DNA of 64,000 nt. Origin: Ectobius pallidus (lineage: Eukaryota; Arthropoda; Insecta; Blattodea; Ectobiidae). Positions 1 to 10,213 of this stretch are shown here, one piece after another; the first letter of the stretch is position 1; the number at the start of each line of letters is the position of its first letter. Both the position numbers and the translations under genes were made by a program. The notes under the pieces are model-generated. The model saw only the letters and a list, made by a program, of their open reading frames with translations. It had not been told where the DNA came from and made no database searches. Location of the stretch: assembly GCA_964059195.1 (NCBI GenBank), contig CAXKWD010000003.1, positions 200,966,174 to 201,030,173 of the forward strand, read 5' to 3'.

Positions 1-550
1 AGAAATTCCTGTAACATAAAATTGTAATATCGAGGCGGGAAATTTCCCACTCTTATGTTACCATAAAGCCGTTTTGCGGATGAAATTAAACAGAAAGCAT
101 TATCACTTTCATACTTTTCTCTCCATAATAATATACACATTACCATACCTCGTTTTGTTTAGAGAAAGTTATGTGATTCCATTATTTTAGTGGATTTCAT
201 TCTGTAATATTTATTTATAACATGAATTATTTTGATAACTTCTCTTATTTGTCAAAAGTGCATTTCATTTGTTTTTTCCAAGCCCATCTGATACCATTTG
301 GCAACAATATATTCTGTGATTTGGAATTGATCATTCTATGTAAAAAGGGATTAAGTATTCTCAAAAACATTTGATTTTTGGCATTTAAAATCGAAATTTT
401 TCAAAATCCTTTCTTAGTGAGCACCTACATTAAGAAACGAAGGTACCGTCAAAATTCCAAGTCTCTACCTGTTATAGTTTAGGCTGTACGTTGATTCCTG
501 TCATTCAGTCAGTCAGTCAGTCAGGACAAAGCCTTTTATATATATAGAGA
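1..550 (-). mobile_element. Non-autonomous Helitron, family 1, truncated by window edge
   Basis: This is the 5' part of the same element seen complete at 33825-34775 and 61601-62438. Read on the minus strand, the 5' end is TCTCTATATATATAAAAGGC (from position 550 leftwards) and the base before it is A (complement of 551). That is the expected Helitron A^T insertion context. A short GTCA/GACT run (about 507-522) follows the 5' end, as in the other copies. The 3' hairpin and CTAG end lie outside the window. No Rep/helicase coding is visible, so it is non-autonomous. Confidence 0.8.
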
Positions 551-852
551 TTGTCATTCAGAAATCTTGAATTTAAGAAATAAATTCGATAACTGTAACT
601 TTTCATATTTATTATGACTGCGGGTAGGCACGAACGAGCGAAATTTGCATTACTAGGTTACACCATAGCGTAGTCCCCGAGACCACGAGTGCTAGTTGAA
701 AGAAACGGCTTCAGATGAGCCTCTTGTACGATTGCTTCCTTTAGCAAGGCATAATAAGTTTTCTTGCTGAAATATGATGAAAAATGACATGTCATTTCAA
801 TTCATGTAAAAAGGCCTATATTTATTTTAATTAATCAACACTATTACCTTAA

Positions 853-1000
853 TGAGGGGGGTTGCGAGGCGATGGGCTTACCACCTGTCCCTCTACCCTC
901 TCTCGGAAAATAAGCATATCAAAATTAGTATAGGTAATGAAACCTCCATTGGAGGCCCCTTCGCCCCACCTGGGGATCATAGGGTACCAGATACAGATAC
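853..1000. repeat. Dispersed repeat fragment shared with 27108-27242
   Basis: Both places carry the shared strings GCGATGGGCTTACCACCTGT (or GAGGCGATGGGCTTACCACC), CCCTCTCTCGGAAA-like text and CCTTCGCCCCA in the same order and orientation. I cannot assign a family. Frames over it are short and unconvincing. It may be the untranslated end of a LINE. Confidence 0.45.
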
Positions 1001-1320
1001 CAGATTACCTTAATGATGTCTTGAAACTTTTTTAAGGAAAAGAAACAATCCACTGCAATCCAAGTTTGTAAGCATGCACTACTGATACAATTGCCATTAT
1101 CTTTGCTTTCTTTACGCAGAATCATTCAAAATGAGTGAAAAACTCAGCTCATTAGTTGTAAAATTAGAGAAATTTTAATAAAACTATTGTATGCACCACG
1201 TACGCACTTTAGCGGACTCATCCAGCATTATGATGGTGGGTTATCAGAAACATTGTCTTAAAGAAGTTTTTGAGCAATACCAATAGTTGTAATGAATTAT
1301 CTTATTTACATCTAACTATG

Positions 1321-1960
1321 CTAATAGACAATTCCTCAGCAAGCTAAAGGAATATTATATATTTTATGGAACCCGGAGTTCATTGCCGCGCTTACATGAG
1401 CCCGCCATTCAACCCTATTCTGCCATCCAACCATCCCTCACAAATCCTACTACCCTTAAATCTATCCTAATATTGTCCTCACACATACGTCTAGGTCTTC
1501 CAAGTAGTGGCTCCCAGTCAATACTTTTGAGATATGTCATCCCCCCCGTGCGCGCAAGATGCCCAGCCCATTTCATCCTCCGTGATTTAATTACCCTTAC
1601 TATAGCCTATCCCGTGACAAGTACAGGTTACGGAGCTCGTCGTCATACAGTTTTCTCCAGTCCCCATTTTCATCTCTCTTAGGCCCAAATTGGCTATTTT
1701 CCTAAGCACCCTAAGCACACTCAGATTATGTTCTTCCCGAAGAGTAGCCTAAGCGACCATGTCTCACATCCATACAATACAACCGGCAGGATAATTGTCT
1801 TATCAATTTTTATTTTTAGATTTCTGGACAGAAGACGAGAAGATAAGGGTTTCTGAACTGTATAAAAACAAGCATTTCCTGATTTGAGTCGACACTTAAC
1901 GTCTACCTTAACATTATTTTTATCTGCAATTCTCTCGATTGTGTTTATGTCACCGCCCAA
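1321..1960 (-). pseudogene. LINE remnant: reverse transcriptase C-terminal region and 3' UTR
   Basis: On the minus strand from about 1960 a frame reads through ILPVVLYGCETWSL, the usual motif downstream of the palm domain in insect LINE reverse transcriptases. After frameshifts it continues as SVLRVLRKIANLG, WRKLYDDEL and SRRMKWAGHLA-like segments, and ends near 1385 in a W..HVSAAMN tail. That tail matches the one at 61470-61598. The following 3' UTR (1321-1375) matches 62439-62485. Several frameshifts and stops make it dead. The family is a LINE whose copies I recall from cockroach genomes; the clade is not assigned. Confidence 0.7.
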
Positions 1961-2908
1961 CAGACAAACGTCATCTGCATAAGCTAAAATCGGGTGCTAT
2001 ACACTCTGTATAGCAATAAAGGAATGGAATAATTTGCCTGCAAGGGTGATGTAGACTCTTCCAAGTATAAAGTTTTACATAAAATGAGTATATGCATAAA
2101 TATATATTATATTTGGAATATACAATTATATGTAATAATATATACTGTATTGCACTGCACTGTATTTTTTAAAAATATTATATTATATTCGTAGGTTATA
2201 TTTACTTAGTCGTTTAACCCAATAAAATATTCATTGACACTTTTCAATGCCTATTACATAGGCCTAAATGAAGAATAACTTACCGACATTGCTTAGTCTA
2301 TTTATAGCCTACACGCATTAACTACAGAGTTCATATCGCGTGTTTAGGATCTCAGTAAGTCGTGTTATTGATTTTCATCTGTTTCTCTTGTCAGTGTGTA
2401 TCAATTTTACTGATATTTAATTTTAATGATTATGATATCAAGCGAAATAGCAGAAATAAATCTTGGTAAACAAATATCCAACCCGGCATTTGTCTTTGCG
2501 ACTGAGGATTCATGAAACACACCAATTCTAATTAGGCCATGGTTTTGAACTCGGGTTCTACTGAAAGCGAAGTTGCAGCAAAGGGAATAGGGTATAATAT
2601 GAAACACAAACTTTCACCGCAGATAATTGCAGTATTTATCTACCAGAAGCACGTTCCAATCTCCGTTGTTGGCGGATAGTCAAGAAGCACCCACAACCTG
2701 TTATGAAGGAAGACAGAGCAGAGTTTCTCAGCCTGGAGTCCCGAACCCAAGAAGACTCGTGGCGTTACATAGAGAATAAAAATACAGGAAATGTTTCTTG
2801 AAGAAATTCCGGTAGACTGTATCGGAAACGCAGCCGTAGGTCCGTGAAAGATCTTGTGGGTGCTGCCTAAATCGAACGCATTCTGTATGCTTGCAGGAGA
2901 GACAAATT

Positions 2909-3661
2909 GAGGGGGTCAGCGCAACAGTGGTCTAACCCCTCCGACATGGAAAATTAGTTAGTAATGCTATTTGCATGACTTGGAGGTAAACTTTATTCTT
3001 ATATAGAGGTTGGACTAATTAAGTTTGTTGTAGGTTGTTTTGAAGTCAATAATCTGTTCTCTGAAACAGAATTCCTCTTGTGTAAGGGCAACCAAAAATT
3101 TTGAAACCAAGATAAATAAATCCAAAATAACTAGATACTATTAACGGTCTTCAGAAATATGTACCGTTCATTTATAATTAATTTCATGATAATCTGATTT
3201 CTGTGAACGAGGTAGGCTAAGTGTTGAGGAAACTGGGGAGAATGGTAGTGAGCTTTTTCATTTATTTCATCGTGTGTAGAACTGAATAATCATTGGAACT
3301 TATAAATAAAATTAATACAACTCCTTTCCTCTTAAAATAATGTTTTAATGCACGTAAAAATCTAATATTTAAGGAAATAATTTTTTTCTCCTCTGTCAAG
3401 TTGAAATAAATGTCAGTGCAACAGTGGTCTAACCAAGAAAACAGTGTTGCATCGTCTCATAAAATTGATAATATCTCTGAACACTCTGAACAGTAGACTA
3501 TGTAACATTGCAGTTAAGTTGACCAAGCATCATAGAACACTCCACCACCAATAAAACTGCATTTTTCAAATTGTACGAAAAACTACAATGTAGAACTGGA
3601 ACTTGCTTTTTTCTCTAAACTATAAAAAGGTGGGATAGACCACTGTTGCGCTGACCCCCTC
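2909..3661. mobile_element. TIR MITE inserted in a LINE reverse transcriptase frame
   Basis: The terminal inverted repeats are about 26 bp and nearly perfect: GAGGGGGTCAGCGCAACAGT at the left and its reverse complement at the right. They are flanked by AATT at 2905-2908 and 3662-3665. Removing 2909-3665 restores an open frame (CRRDKLYNIVIEFG) into the reverse transcriptase fragment starting at 3664, so the target duplication is probably 4 bp. A further internal copy of the TIR core lies at about 3412-3434 in the same orientation as the left end. No transposase coding is seen and the superfamily is uncertain. A decayed copy of the end occurs near 53783-53806. Confidence 0.75.
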
Positions 3662-3663
3662 AA

Positions 3664-3924
3664 TTGTACAATATCGTCATTGAGTTTGGGATACCAAAGA
3701 AGTTAGCTAGACTAATCAAAATGTGTCTAAATGAAACCTATCGCACAGTCAAGGTAGGGAGACTTATATCAGACAGGTTTGCCATTAATAGCGGCTTGAA
3801 GCAAGGAGATGCGCTATTGCATTTACTTTTCAATTTCGCATTGGAATATGCCATTAGGAAAGTTCGGGAAAACAAGGTAGGCCTAGAATTAAATGGCAAT
3901 ACTAGGATGTTGCTTATGAAATAA
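3664..3924 (+). pseudogene. LINE reverse transcriptase palm fragment
   Basis: The frame reads YNIVIEFGIPKKLARLIKMC, then GLKQGDALLHLLFNFALEYA. This is the conserved reverse transcriptase block in which G-L-x-Q-G-D is followed by LLFN and an aliphatic helix. It stops at an in-frame TAA before the catalytic YADD region would be reached, so it is only a fragment (about 86 residues). The ATG is not a real start. The frame formerly continued upstream across the MITE at 2909-3661. It probably belongs to the same LINE family as 1321-1960 and 61455-61600. Confidence 0.8.
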
Positions 3925-3957
3925 ATGACGTTCACACTAGGATCCCTCTAATGTTAT

Positions 3958-4225
3958 TGCATGTGTGTGTGTGTGTGTACTTCTATTCTTAGCGATCTCG
4001 TGTGGGTCAATGGGAAGATCATGCGCAACCTGTTCTCTCAAGGTGAGGCAGTTTCAGTGTTTGCTTCCGCAAGAGAGATCCCAAGATAGAGCAATTCAAA
4101 CATTCAAAATTAGAGAATATTATAGGAGAAAAATGCCACCGACACTGGGACTTGAGCCCAGGACCTTTGGCTATTCGCGCCAATGCTCTACCAACTGAGC
4201 TAAGCCGTAGTTCAATCCACAGCGC
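3958..4225 (-). mobile_element. tRNA-headed SINE (SINE-C), Phe-like head
   Basis: The minus strand has an A box (TAGCTCAGTTGGTAGAGC) and a B-box-like GGCTCAAGTCC. A perfect 5-bp anticodon stem (TTGGC/GCCAA) encloses a 7-nt loop whose anticodon position reads GAA, and there is a perfect 5-bp T stem (CTGGG/CCCAG). The acceptor stem pairs poorly and U33 is C, so this is not a functional tRNA. A tRNA-unrelated body of about 170 bp follows and ends at a (CA)n/(TG)n tract at 3962-3979. Confidence 0.65.
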
Positions 4226-4329
4226 CGGATGTAATGTCCAACAGAGACAATAATCTGTGCTTCATGAAAGCTTATATATCTATATTCAAAATTAGTTTTT
4301 AAATTTTGCTTTCGTTATGTTCGATAATA

Positions 4330-5093
4330 ACACCGAAATATTTTACCTGTGTAAAGAGGGTACTTTTTTATTATTTTATTTTTTTATTTTTTTAATTTTT
4401 ATTGGCCAATGTGAAGTTACCCAGGGTCCCTGAGCCGTAGGCTATACCCTTAGACAAGCTACAATTTTTACATTTGCAATTTGTATGTACATTCAGGATT
4501 TTAATTGTGTACAAACACAATTAAAATCCTGAATATATATAAAAAAAACAAATGATAAAAACAAAAATGATACAGTTCTTCGCACTACCACTTATTCAAC
4601 CTTGTTTTTCAGATCAAGAACTTTCTGTGCAAAAGTATGTATAGAGGGGACAAAAACAAGCAACTTTTATTAGCAGATTTTTGTTCTATGGATTCCCTGT
4701 TACAGCATAAAATCTCCCAGGGCAAGGCCGCCACTGACTTCTAACATTCAAAAATGCAAAACAAAGGAATTCCGTTTTTAACACTGGAGTTATGACTTAA
4801 AAAAATAATGCAGTGATTGCCAGTCATGTGATTAATCTGATTAATCTGTAAATTTTGCAGATTATCGAAACACTAAATTATGATATAGCTTCTTGATGAG
4901 TGATTAAGAATAAGGTTTTTATCGATCACTAAGAAAACTTTAACCCTATTTCGCTTCATTATTTACTTATGAGCATCAAATTGTAATGAATTTAATGCCC
5001 TGTAGCATGCACATTTTACGTCATAGAGCAAAATCTCCTAATAAAAATTGCTACTCTTTGTCCCCTCTGTACACAGGTAAAATATTTCGGTGT
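4330..5093. mobile_element. Terminal-inverted-repeat element, superfamily unknown
   Basis: Left end AACACCGAAATATTTTACCT and its continuation GTGTAAAGAGGG are matched in inverted orientation by the right end (5066-5093). I cannot define a clear target duplication. The interior is AT rich, carries a perfect 20-bp hairpin at 4491-4534, and has no recognisable coding. A MITE is the likely reading. Confidence 0.6.
4491..4534. repeat. Perfect 20-bp stem-loop
   Basis: The stem ATTCAGGATTTTAATTGTGT (4491-4510) is exactly complementary to 4515-4534 around the 4-nt loop ACAA. It sits inside the inverted-repeat element. It could be a short snap-back duplication. Nothing links it to a terminator or an RNA gene. 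Confidence 0.8.
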
Positions 5094-5551
5094 TGTGCAT
5101 TAACACCCTGTATATAGAGAGCTTAAAGGGTAAAACTGCGCACATTTTCACAATTTTTAATTACAGTACCATTTTTATCCCAACTCGGTACTTTTCCCTA
5201 AACTTTAACCATCTTTACTCGATAAGTATTTTCCGTGCTGTAACAAATTTTTCACATGAACAGAGAAAAGAATAAGGAACAAATTGTCCCTTTACGTTTT
5301 TTTAAATAAAGTTTGCGGTTTTCGTGCAAATTAAATACAAAGATTATCACATGGACACATAAATCCGCGACATAAGGCAACTTCGGAGCCAGAGTGTCTC
5401 ATAATTTGTTTTTACACGCGTGACAGATATCATTTGCACTCAATACAAGCTATCTGCCAATGCGCTGCTGCAATTCTGTAGCATGTTGAAACCTCTTTAC
5501 CTCAAAATCCATAATTTACAGCATATTTGGATACATGAATGTTTTGACATA

Positions 5552-6225
5552 GCACGACGGTAAGTCAATCAGTATCCGTACTTTTTGTTTAATCTTTTGT
5601 AGGTTGGCTGTACCGCTTTGTGCTCGCTCACGTCGACATGTTGTTCATTTGTCTCCGCTTTTGGAATGTTTGACAGTTATGACTCCACTGAGTGTTGCGC
5701 TGTTGTACATTTTAAATGGCTGTACCACTCAGCATTTGCACCAAAGAAGAACAGCGTGCAGTGATCCTTTTTTTTTTTTTTTTTTTTTTTTGTCGTCGTC
5801 TGAATGTGTACCAGGAGCCGAAATCCATCAAATAAATCATATCGGTAAGTCTTGTTTAAATTTATTGCAACAACAATACAAAACTGTCATTTACCTAATT
5901 TTCAACATTGTCCCCTTGGTTCTCAATGCACTTGACCCATCGTTGCACAAGCTTCCTGATGTCCTAAAAAAATCGGCTGAGTAGCAAGCCACGTATGCAC
6001 CGCTTCCTTCAGTTCAGCACGCTGTTCTTCTTTGCTCCAAACGCTGAGCGGTGCTGCCATGTTTAATGTGCAACAGCGCAACACCCAGTGGAGACATAAT
6101 GGTCAAACATTCAACAAGCAGAGACAGAAGAACAATATGTCGACGTGCGCGAGCACAAAGCGGTATTGCCAATCTACAAAAGATTAAACAAAAAGTGCAG
6201 ATACGGATTGACTTAACCTCGTCCA
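5552..6225. mobile_element. Palindromic mariner-family derivative with two 5' ends
   Basis: TA dinucleotides flank the element (5550-5551 and 6226-6227). The left arm (5552-5760) and right arm (about 6010-6225) are inverted copies of the same mariner 5' end: TIR, 5' UTR and the first transposase codons. The left arm on plus starts MAVPLS (ATG 5716). The right arm on minus starts MAAPLS (ATG ending at 6060). A poly-T run at 5769-5790 and stops disable both. Between the arms the minus strand carries the transposase C-terminus, so an internal deletion joined N- to C-terminus. Confidence 0.75.
5895..6060 (-). pseudogene. Mariner transposase, N-terminus fused to C-terminus by deletion
   Basis: From ATG (6058-6060) the frame reads MAAPLSVWSKEEQRA. 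It then passes directly to a C-terminal segment ending RKLVQRWVKCIENQGDNVEN and TAG (5895-5897). The RWxKCIxxxGDxVE pattern is the classic end of mariner transposases. The catalytic DD34D core is missing entirely, and at least one frameshift lies between the two parts. It is non-functional. Confidence 0.75.
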
Positions 6226-7489
6226 TAGCTTAATGTACTCGGAACTGATTGCATAATATTAAAATCACCTTTCACTTCATCAGTTTTCAATTTACTAAAA
6301 TTTGTTGCATTGACTTTGATCTTTAAAAGTTTTTTAAAACAACATGGATTGTGCATGAAATTGTCCACAAAAAGGCGCGAACATTCAAATGTTCACGGGA
6401 AAAGTGTACTTATTTGGAATCAGTAAGCCATGAAATGGATATTTAACAAGGTTTAGAACTGTTAGCAGGGCCGTAGCTAGGCGGTGGCTAGGTGGGCGAC
6501 CGCCAAGGGCGCAGGGTCGAAGGGCGGAAAATTAACCATGAAAAATCCCGCTCTTTTTAGGCTGGTGCAATTTATCAAGCAATATAAATTCCACGTTAGT
6601 GGAAGAAATCTTTCAGGTTATTAAGAATTAATGCACGTGAACTATCTATACCTATAGTATTATGCCGATTGTCTACAAGCAAAAAGCAGTCATGCAACGT
6701 CCTTTAATTAACACGATTCATATTGACAGAGTAAAACATAAATCATGAACAGTATGGAAAGATATAACGACAATGAAAATTAATATGTACGTTATTATTG
6801 TGATGAAAGTGGTTCAACTCAATCCCTTTCCAGCTGATTGTCGTCCTCAGTGCTACTACTGTCGGCAGAATTGATTACAAAGCGATCAACAATGGCATCG
6901 CTCATACTGTTACATGCTACATGCAAAAATGATTGACCAACTATATTATTCCAACAGAAAAAGCCGAATGTGCAGATCTCAATTCCTTTTGTTATTACTA
7001 TTTTATTATAAATTAAGTGTGAACTAAAATTTCTTATTTTAAAAATGTTTAGTTTTTTAATCACACAATGTATTAATGTACATTAAAATTAATTTCTGTA
7101 ACTTTACATTGAATAATATGTGTTGTGATCCGCGGCCGATGCACGCTCTGCCAGCTGGCAGTACACATGCTGTTTGTTTTGATCAAGTTCCCTTCTAAGG
7201 CCGGCGCTGATATTATAGTCGCTGCTATTATTTTTAATTATATTATACTGTATTATTATTAGGGCCCGGATTCTGATGACCTAAAATTGTTTGAAAAATT
7301 ACCTATAAAATGACCCTAAAATTTAAAGAAAATGACTTAATAATTATAAAAAAATGACCTAAAAACTGATATTTTATTTATAAAAAGTTATTATTGTACA
7401 CACAAAATTATAGAATAATTTGTACATAATTGTTAAAACCTTAAATTCAGAGAGGATGTTGTAGGTCTAAAAACTTTGATTTTTGCTGT

Positions 7490-7790
7490 GAATATTCTTT
7501 CCTTACGGAAATTTATACTGGCACTGAGGCACTGGCGAGTCAAACTTCAGCATTTCCTTTTGCGGTCTGCCGGATTATTTTGTTTATTGAGGGTAAACAG
7601 TAGTTTGCACTTTTTAATACAAGCAGGTGGCAGACTCTGGTGCCAAGTCAATCTAATAATACAACATTTTGGCGTTCCTTTGATTCTCGTTTACAACTGA
7701 GACATGACAACACTTCAACATAGAGTGTGTCCTTCTTGCATTAAACAAACACTTCAAAGACAGCACCGCTGGGGACGAAATAAATGCCCA
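7490..7790 (-). repeat. RepH copy 1 (homologous to 13090-13375)
   Basis: The reverse complement matches 13090-13375 in order: a GTTTGTTTAATG segment, GTTGAAGTGTTGTCATGTCT, AACGCCAAAAT, CAGTCTGCCACCTGCTTG-like text, GTGCAAACTACTGTTTACCC and CCGGCAGACCGCAAAAGGAA. Both copies can be read as a short frame starting MSQ and containing RIKxTPK, but stops differ. The ending resembles the start of a transposase gene, but I cannot assign it. Confidence 0.5.
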
Positions 7791-7815
7791 AAAATATAAA
7801 ATTGCATACAATGTC

Positions 7816-8524
7816 AAAAAAAATCCCTTTAGGCAAGCCTACAGGCTGTGGTAGATTTCAAAGTGCTTTTGGTTTAATTTACTGTCGCTGCGTAGCACTC
7901 TTCTTCTTTAGCCTTGGCATGATAAACCCGCAATAATAATTGCAAAAAAGAGGAAAGAGCACTTTTTCAAACATTCAAATCTCGCCTTAAATGAGAGCTA
8001 TCGAGAAACTAGTTATTGATTTGTAGAGTACTCATCAAGAGCTTTTCAATGATACCCCACAAGACGTGGTTTCAAAAATTTCGAATTTCCATCCCCCCCC
8101 CACCCCCACTCGTACCCCGAAAACCCCCGAATCGTTGGTGTCACTGTGAACTCCATAGGGAGTACTCTAATTTATTCACACAAAGTTTCCCTCTATACTT
8201 CATAGGTGCCGAGATAAAAATGTTTTAAAATTTAAACCCCCTCCCCCGACCACCCCCTTGGGCCAATTTTGCTCATTAACGAACTTGTCCGAACTATTGG
8301 GCCTAGAAATAACATATTAAAATTTGGTTCAAATATCTTCAAAATTACGGCCGCTAGCGTGTAAAGATATATATATATATAAATATCACAATTTTTTTTT
8401 TTTTTTGAACGGGCGGTGGTTTCGTACTTAGGAAAGCATGAAACGTAAAGATATGAAAGAATTTTTCTAAAATCATGACATGGTATCCATTGCAATAGGT
8501 AGATTTTTCTTCGAAATCTACCTA
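7816..8524 (+). repeat. RepG copy 1, ending in an 11-bp hairpin
   Basis: It is homologous in inverted orientation to 50454-51311. Shared text includes TCTTTAGCCTTGGCATG, ACTAGTTATTGATTTGTAGA, TCAAGAGCTTTTC and the C-rich/G-rich tract near 8090-8130. The right end is a hairpin (TAGGTAGATTT, 8496-8506, with AAATCTACCTA, 8514-8524). Copy 1 is shorter by an internal deletion. No coding is seen and the family is unknown. Confidence 0.6.
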
Positions 8525-9013
8525 AAATGACCTAATAAAAATGCATTTCTATAATCTAGAGGCCATGATTATGATTTATCTAAAAAGTGGCAATATCTAT
8601 GCAGCATCAATAAAAAAGATGACATGTCATTAGAATCCGGGCTCTGATTACTATTGTATTTTTTAACTAAGCGATTTTTAAATTAAACAGTGAAACAATA
8701 TTAATGTTTGTGTTGTTTCGTCTCTTGTTGATGTTGGCGTTGCTTCTGTTGTATAGGTAAGAATGATTTCAGTAAAAAAGTGCCAACTAAAACTACCATG
8801 ACCATCATAGCTTAGTCTACATATTAGTTTTGATCTATTAGGCAGTGTTTTTTTAAAGAAATGGGACCAAAAAAATCCTTCTGCAAGCGAATTTAAGAAA
8901 ATCAGTTTTACAGAAATTTAAAAAAATCGTTCTTTTGGAGGGCGCAGATTTGTCAAACTCGCCAAGGGCGCAGAAGGACCTTGCTACGGCCCTGACTGTT
9001 AGGCCTACTCAAG

Positions 9014-9060
9014 CTTATACAGGGTGTTTCAAAAATACTTTTACAAACTCCCCGGAGCAA
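9014..9060. mobile_element. Possible Tc1/mariner terminus fragment
   Basis: TA followed by CAGGGTGTTTCAAAAATAC looks like the terminus of a Tc1/mariner-type element. No matching opposite end is seen before the hAT at 9388. This is weak and based on end sequence only. Confidence 0.25.
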
Positions 9061-9387
9061 AGTTTCATTTTTATCTGATAAAACGTCAGCTCGTTGCTGG
9101 ACACGTAGGCATCAACGTGCGGTGATTATTACGTCACGTACTGCAATTAAGCAGCATGAAAACAGATTATTTTATACAATATGACTTGTTTGGAAATTGA
9201 AATAATGTAAATGTACATTGATTAAAAACACAATTTCGATTCGGTGCAAGCCAGTTCGTGTCCTTTTATACCTTTTGATGTAAAGTACTACCATGACGCC
9301 CTCCATCTTGTGATGCGCACTATTGCTAGCATTGGGAACTGGGATCGATTCATCGAATCTAGTCATGGACTGTTCAGTCGTTTAGGC

Positions 9388-9906
9388 CATATATGAGCAA
9401 CGCCCGGCCCGCGGGCCGGATGTGGCTCGCCCCGACTTTTGATCCGGCCCGCGGAACAATTTAAAATTGCGCTCGAAAAAGTAAATATTTTCTGTTCTCG
9501 CCAACAAGAGAGTGAGAGGGGGGAACAAAAGCCTGAACTACAAGGGTGTTCCTTCCGGTCAGCGCTAGAAAAATGCTGCAATAGGCCTAAATCAAAGTAT
9601 CGAACCAGACTTACAGATGAAAATTTGGAAAACACTCTGCGCTTGTGTATTAGTGGGATTGATGCCAACATTGATTATCTTGTTTCTCAAGTTAAAGCTC
9701 AAGCTTCTCATTAATTTCTCCTGATTGTAAGTAAATACCTAATCAGTTCGATATTGTTTTCATTCATGTAACTTTATAATTATACTTTATAAATACAAAA
9801 AGCCGTATCATGATTATTTTTTCACAACTACCTATTATCTACGGCCCGCGACTTCATAAATATTATAAAGTTTAGCCCGCATCTTTCCAAAGGTTGCCCA
9901 TACCTG
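9388..9906 (+). mobile_element. Short hAT element keeping the transposase C-terminus
   Basis: A perfect 8-bp target duplication GTTTAGGC flanks it (9380-9387 and 9907-9914). The TIRs are CATATATGAGCAAC (left) and CAGGTATGGGCAAC (right, reverse complement). GC-rich sub-terminal text (CGGCCCGCGGGCCGG) occurs at the left and an echo of it (ACGGCCCGCGACT) at the right. The element is 519 bp and retains only the last part of its transposase (9595-9714), so it is an internal-deletion derivative. Confidence 0.9.
9595..9714 (+). pseudogene. hAT transposase C-terminal (dimerisation) tail
   Basis: The frame reads SKYRTRLTDENLENTLRLCI, then about 20 residues ending QAQASH and TAA (9712-9714). This resembles the end of ZBED5/GTF2IRD2-like hAT transposases, where Y.x.RLTDExLEx.LRIA precedes a short polar tail. 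Upstream, the frame (open from 9439) runs through non-homologous sub-terminal sequence. Only a fragment remains. The middle of a related transposase is seen at 59960-60340. Confidence 0.75.
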
Positions 9907-9935
9907 GTTTAGGCTGACAAAATATTGACTACAAA

Positions 9936-10205
9936 CATAGGCGTAACCAGGCCGACCATATGGGGGGGTATAACATCGGGAGAGGGGGGTTCCGGGGTCC
10001 TCCCCCCGGAAAATGTTAAAAATTAAGATGCACAATAACGAGTTTTAAACTTCCCACGCTTTAAACTCATATTAAGTAATTTATAAGCAGATTTTTAAAA
10101 AAGGTGATATATCACAATAATGAAATAAATAGTACAATTTTCCCTTTTTTAATCAATGGGGGGGGGGGGGTTCAAACCCCCAAAACCCCCCTCGTTACGC
10201 CTATG
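9936..10205. mobile_element. hAT MITE, 270 bp
   Basis: The TIR is CATAGGCGTAACCAGG against CATAGGCGTAACGAGG. A perfect 8-bp target duplication ACTACAAA lies at 9928-9935 and 10206-10213. Runs of G and C (9961-9967, 10159-10170) sit just inside both ends. There is no coding capacity. It lies only 22 bp from the preceding hAT's target duplication. Confidence 0.9.
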
Positions 10206-10213
10206 ACTACAAA

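Larger units (their letters stand above)
7260..8646. mobile_element. Second hAT nested in the first
   Basis: The ends are TAGGGCCCGGATTCTGATGA (left) and CAGAGCCCGGATTCTAATGA (right, reverse complement). The flanking 8-mers ATTATTAT (7252-7259) and ATTACTAT (8647-8654) match at 7 of 8 positions. The left interior repeats AATGACCTAAAA-like text. The element holds a RepH segment (7490-7790) and a RepG copy (7816-8524). No transposase is seen. Confidence 0.65.
6466..8994. mobile_element. hAT element (2.5 kb), containing nested insertions
   Basis: The TIRs begin CAGGGCCGTAGC at both ends (right end reverse complemented) and are flanked by a perfect 8-bp target duplication, ACTGTTAG (6458-6465 and 8995-9002). 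That is diagnostic of hAT. Sub-terminal CGCCAAGGGCGCAG is shared by both ends. No transposase frame is recognisable. Much of the length is a second hAT at 7260-8646 and what that carries. Confidence 0.85.

Noticed and set aside
4130..4205. A functional tRNA-Phe gene on minus
   Set aside because: Anticodon and T stems pair perfectly, but the acceptor stem does not, position 33 is C, and the tRNA-like part continues into a SINE-type body.
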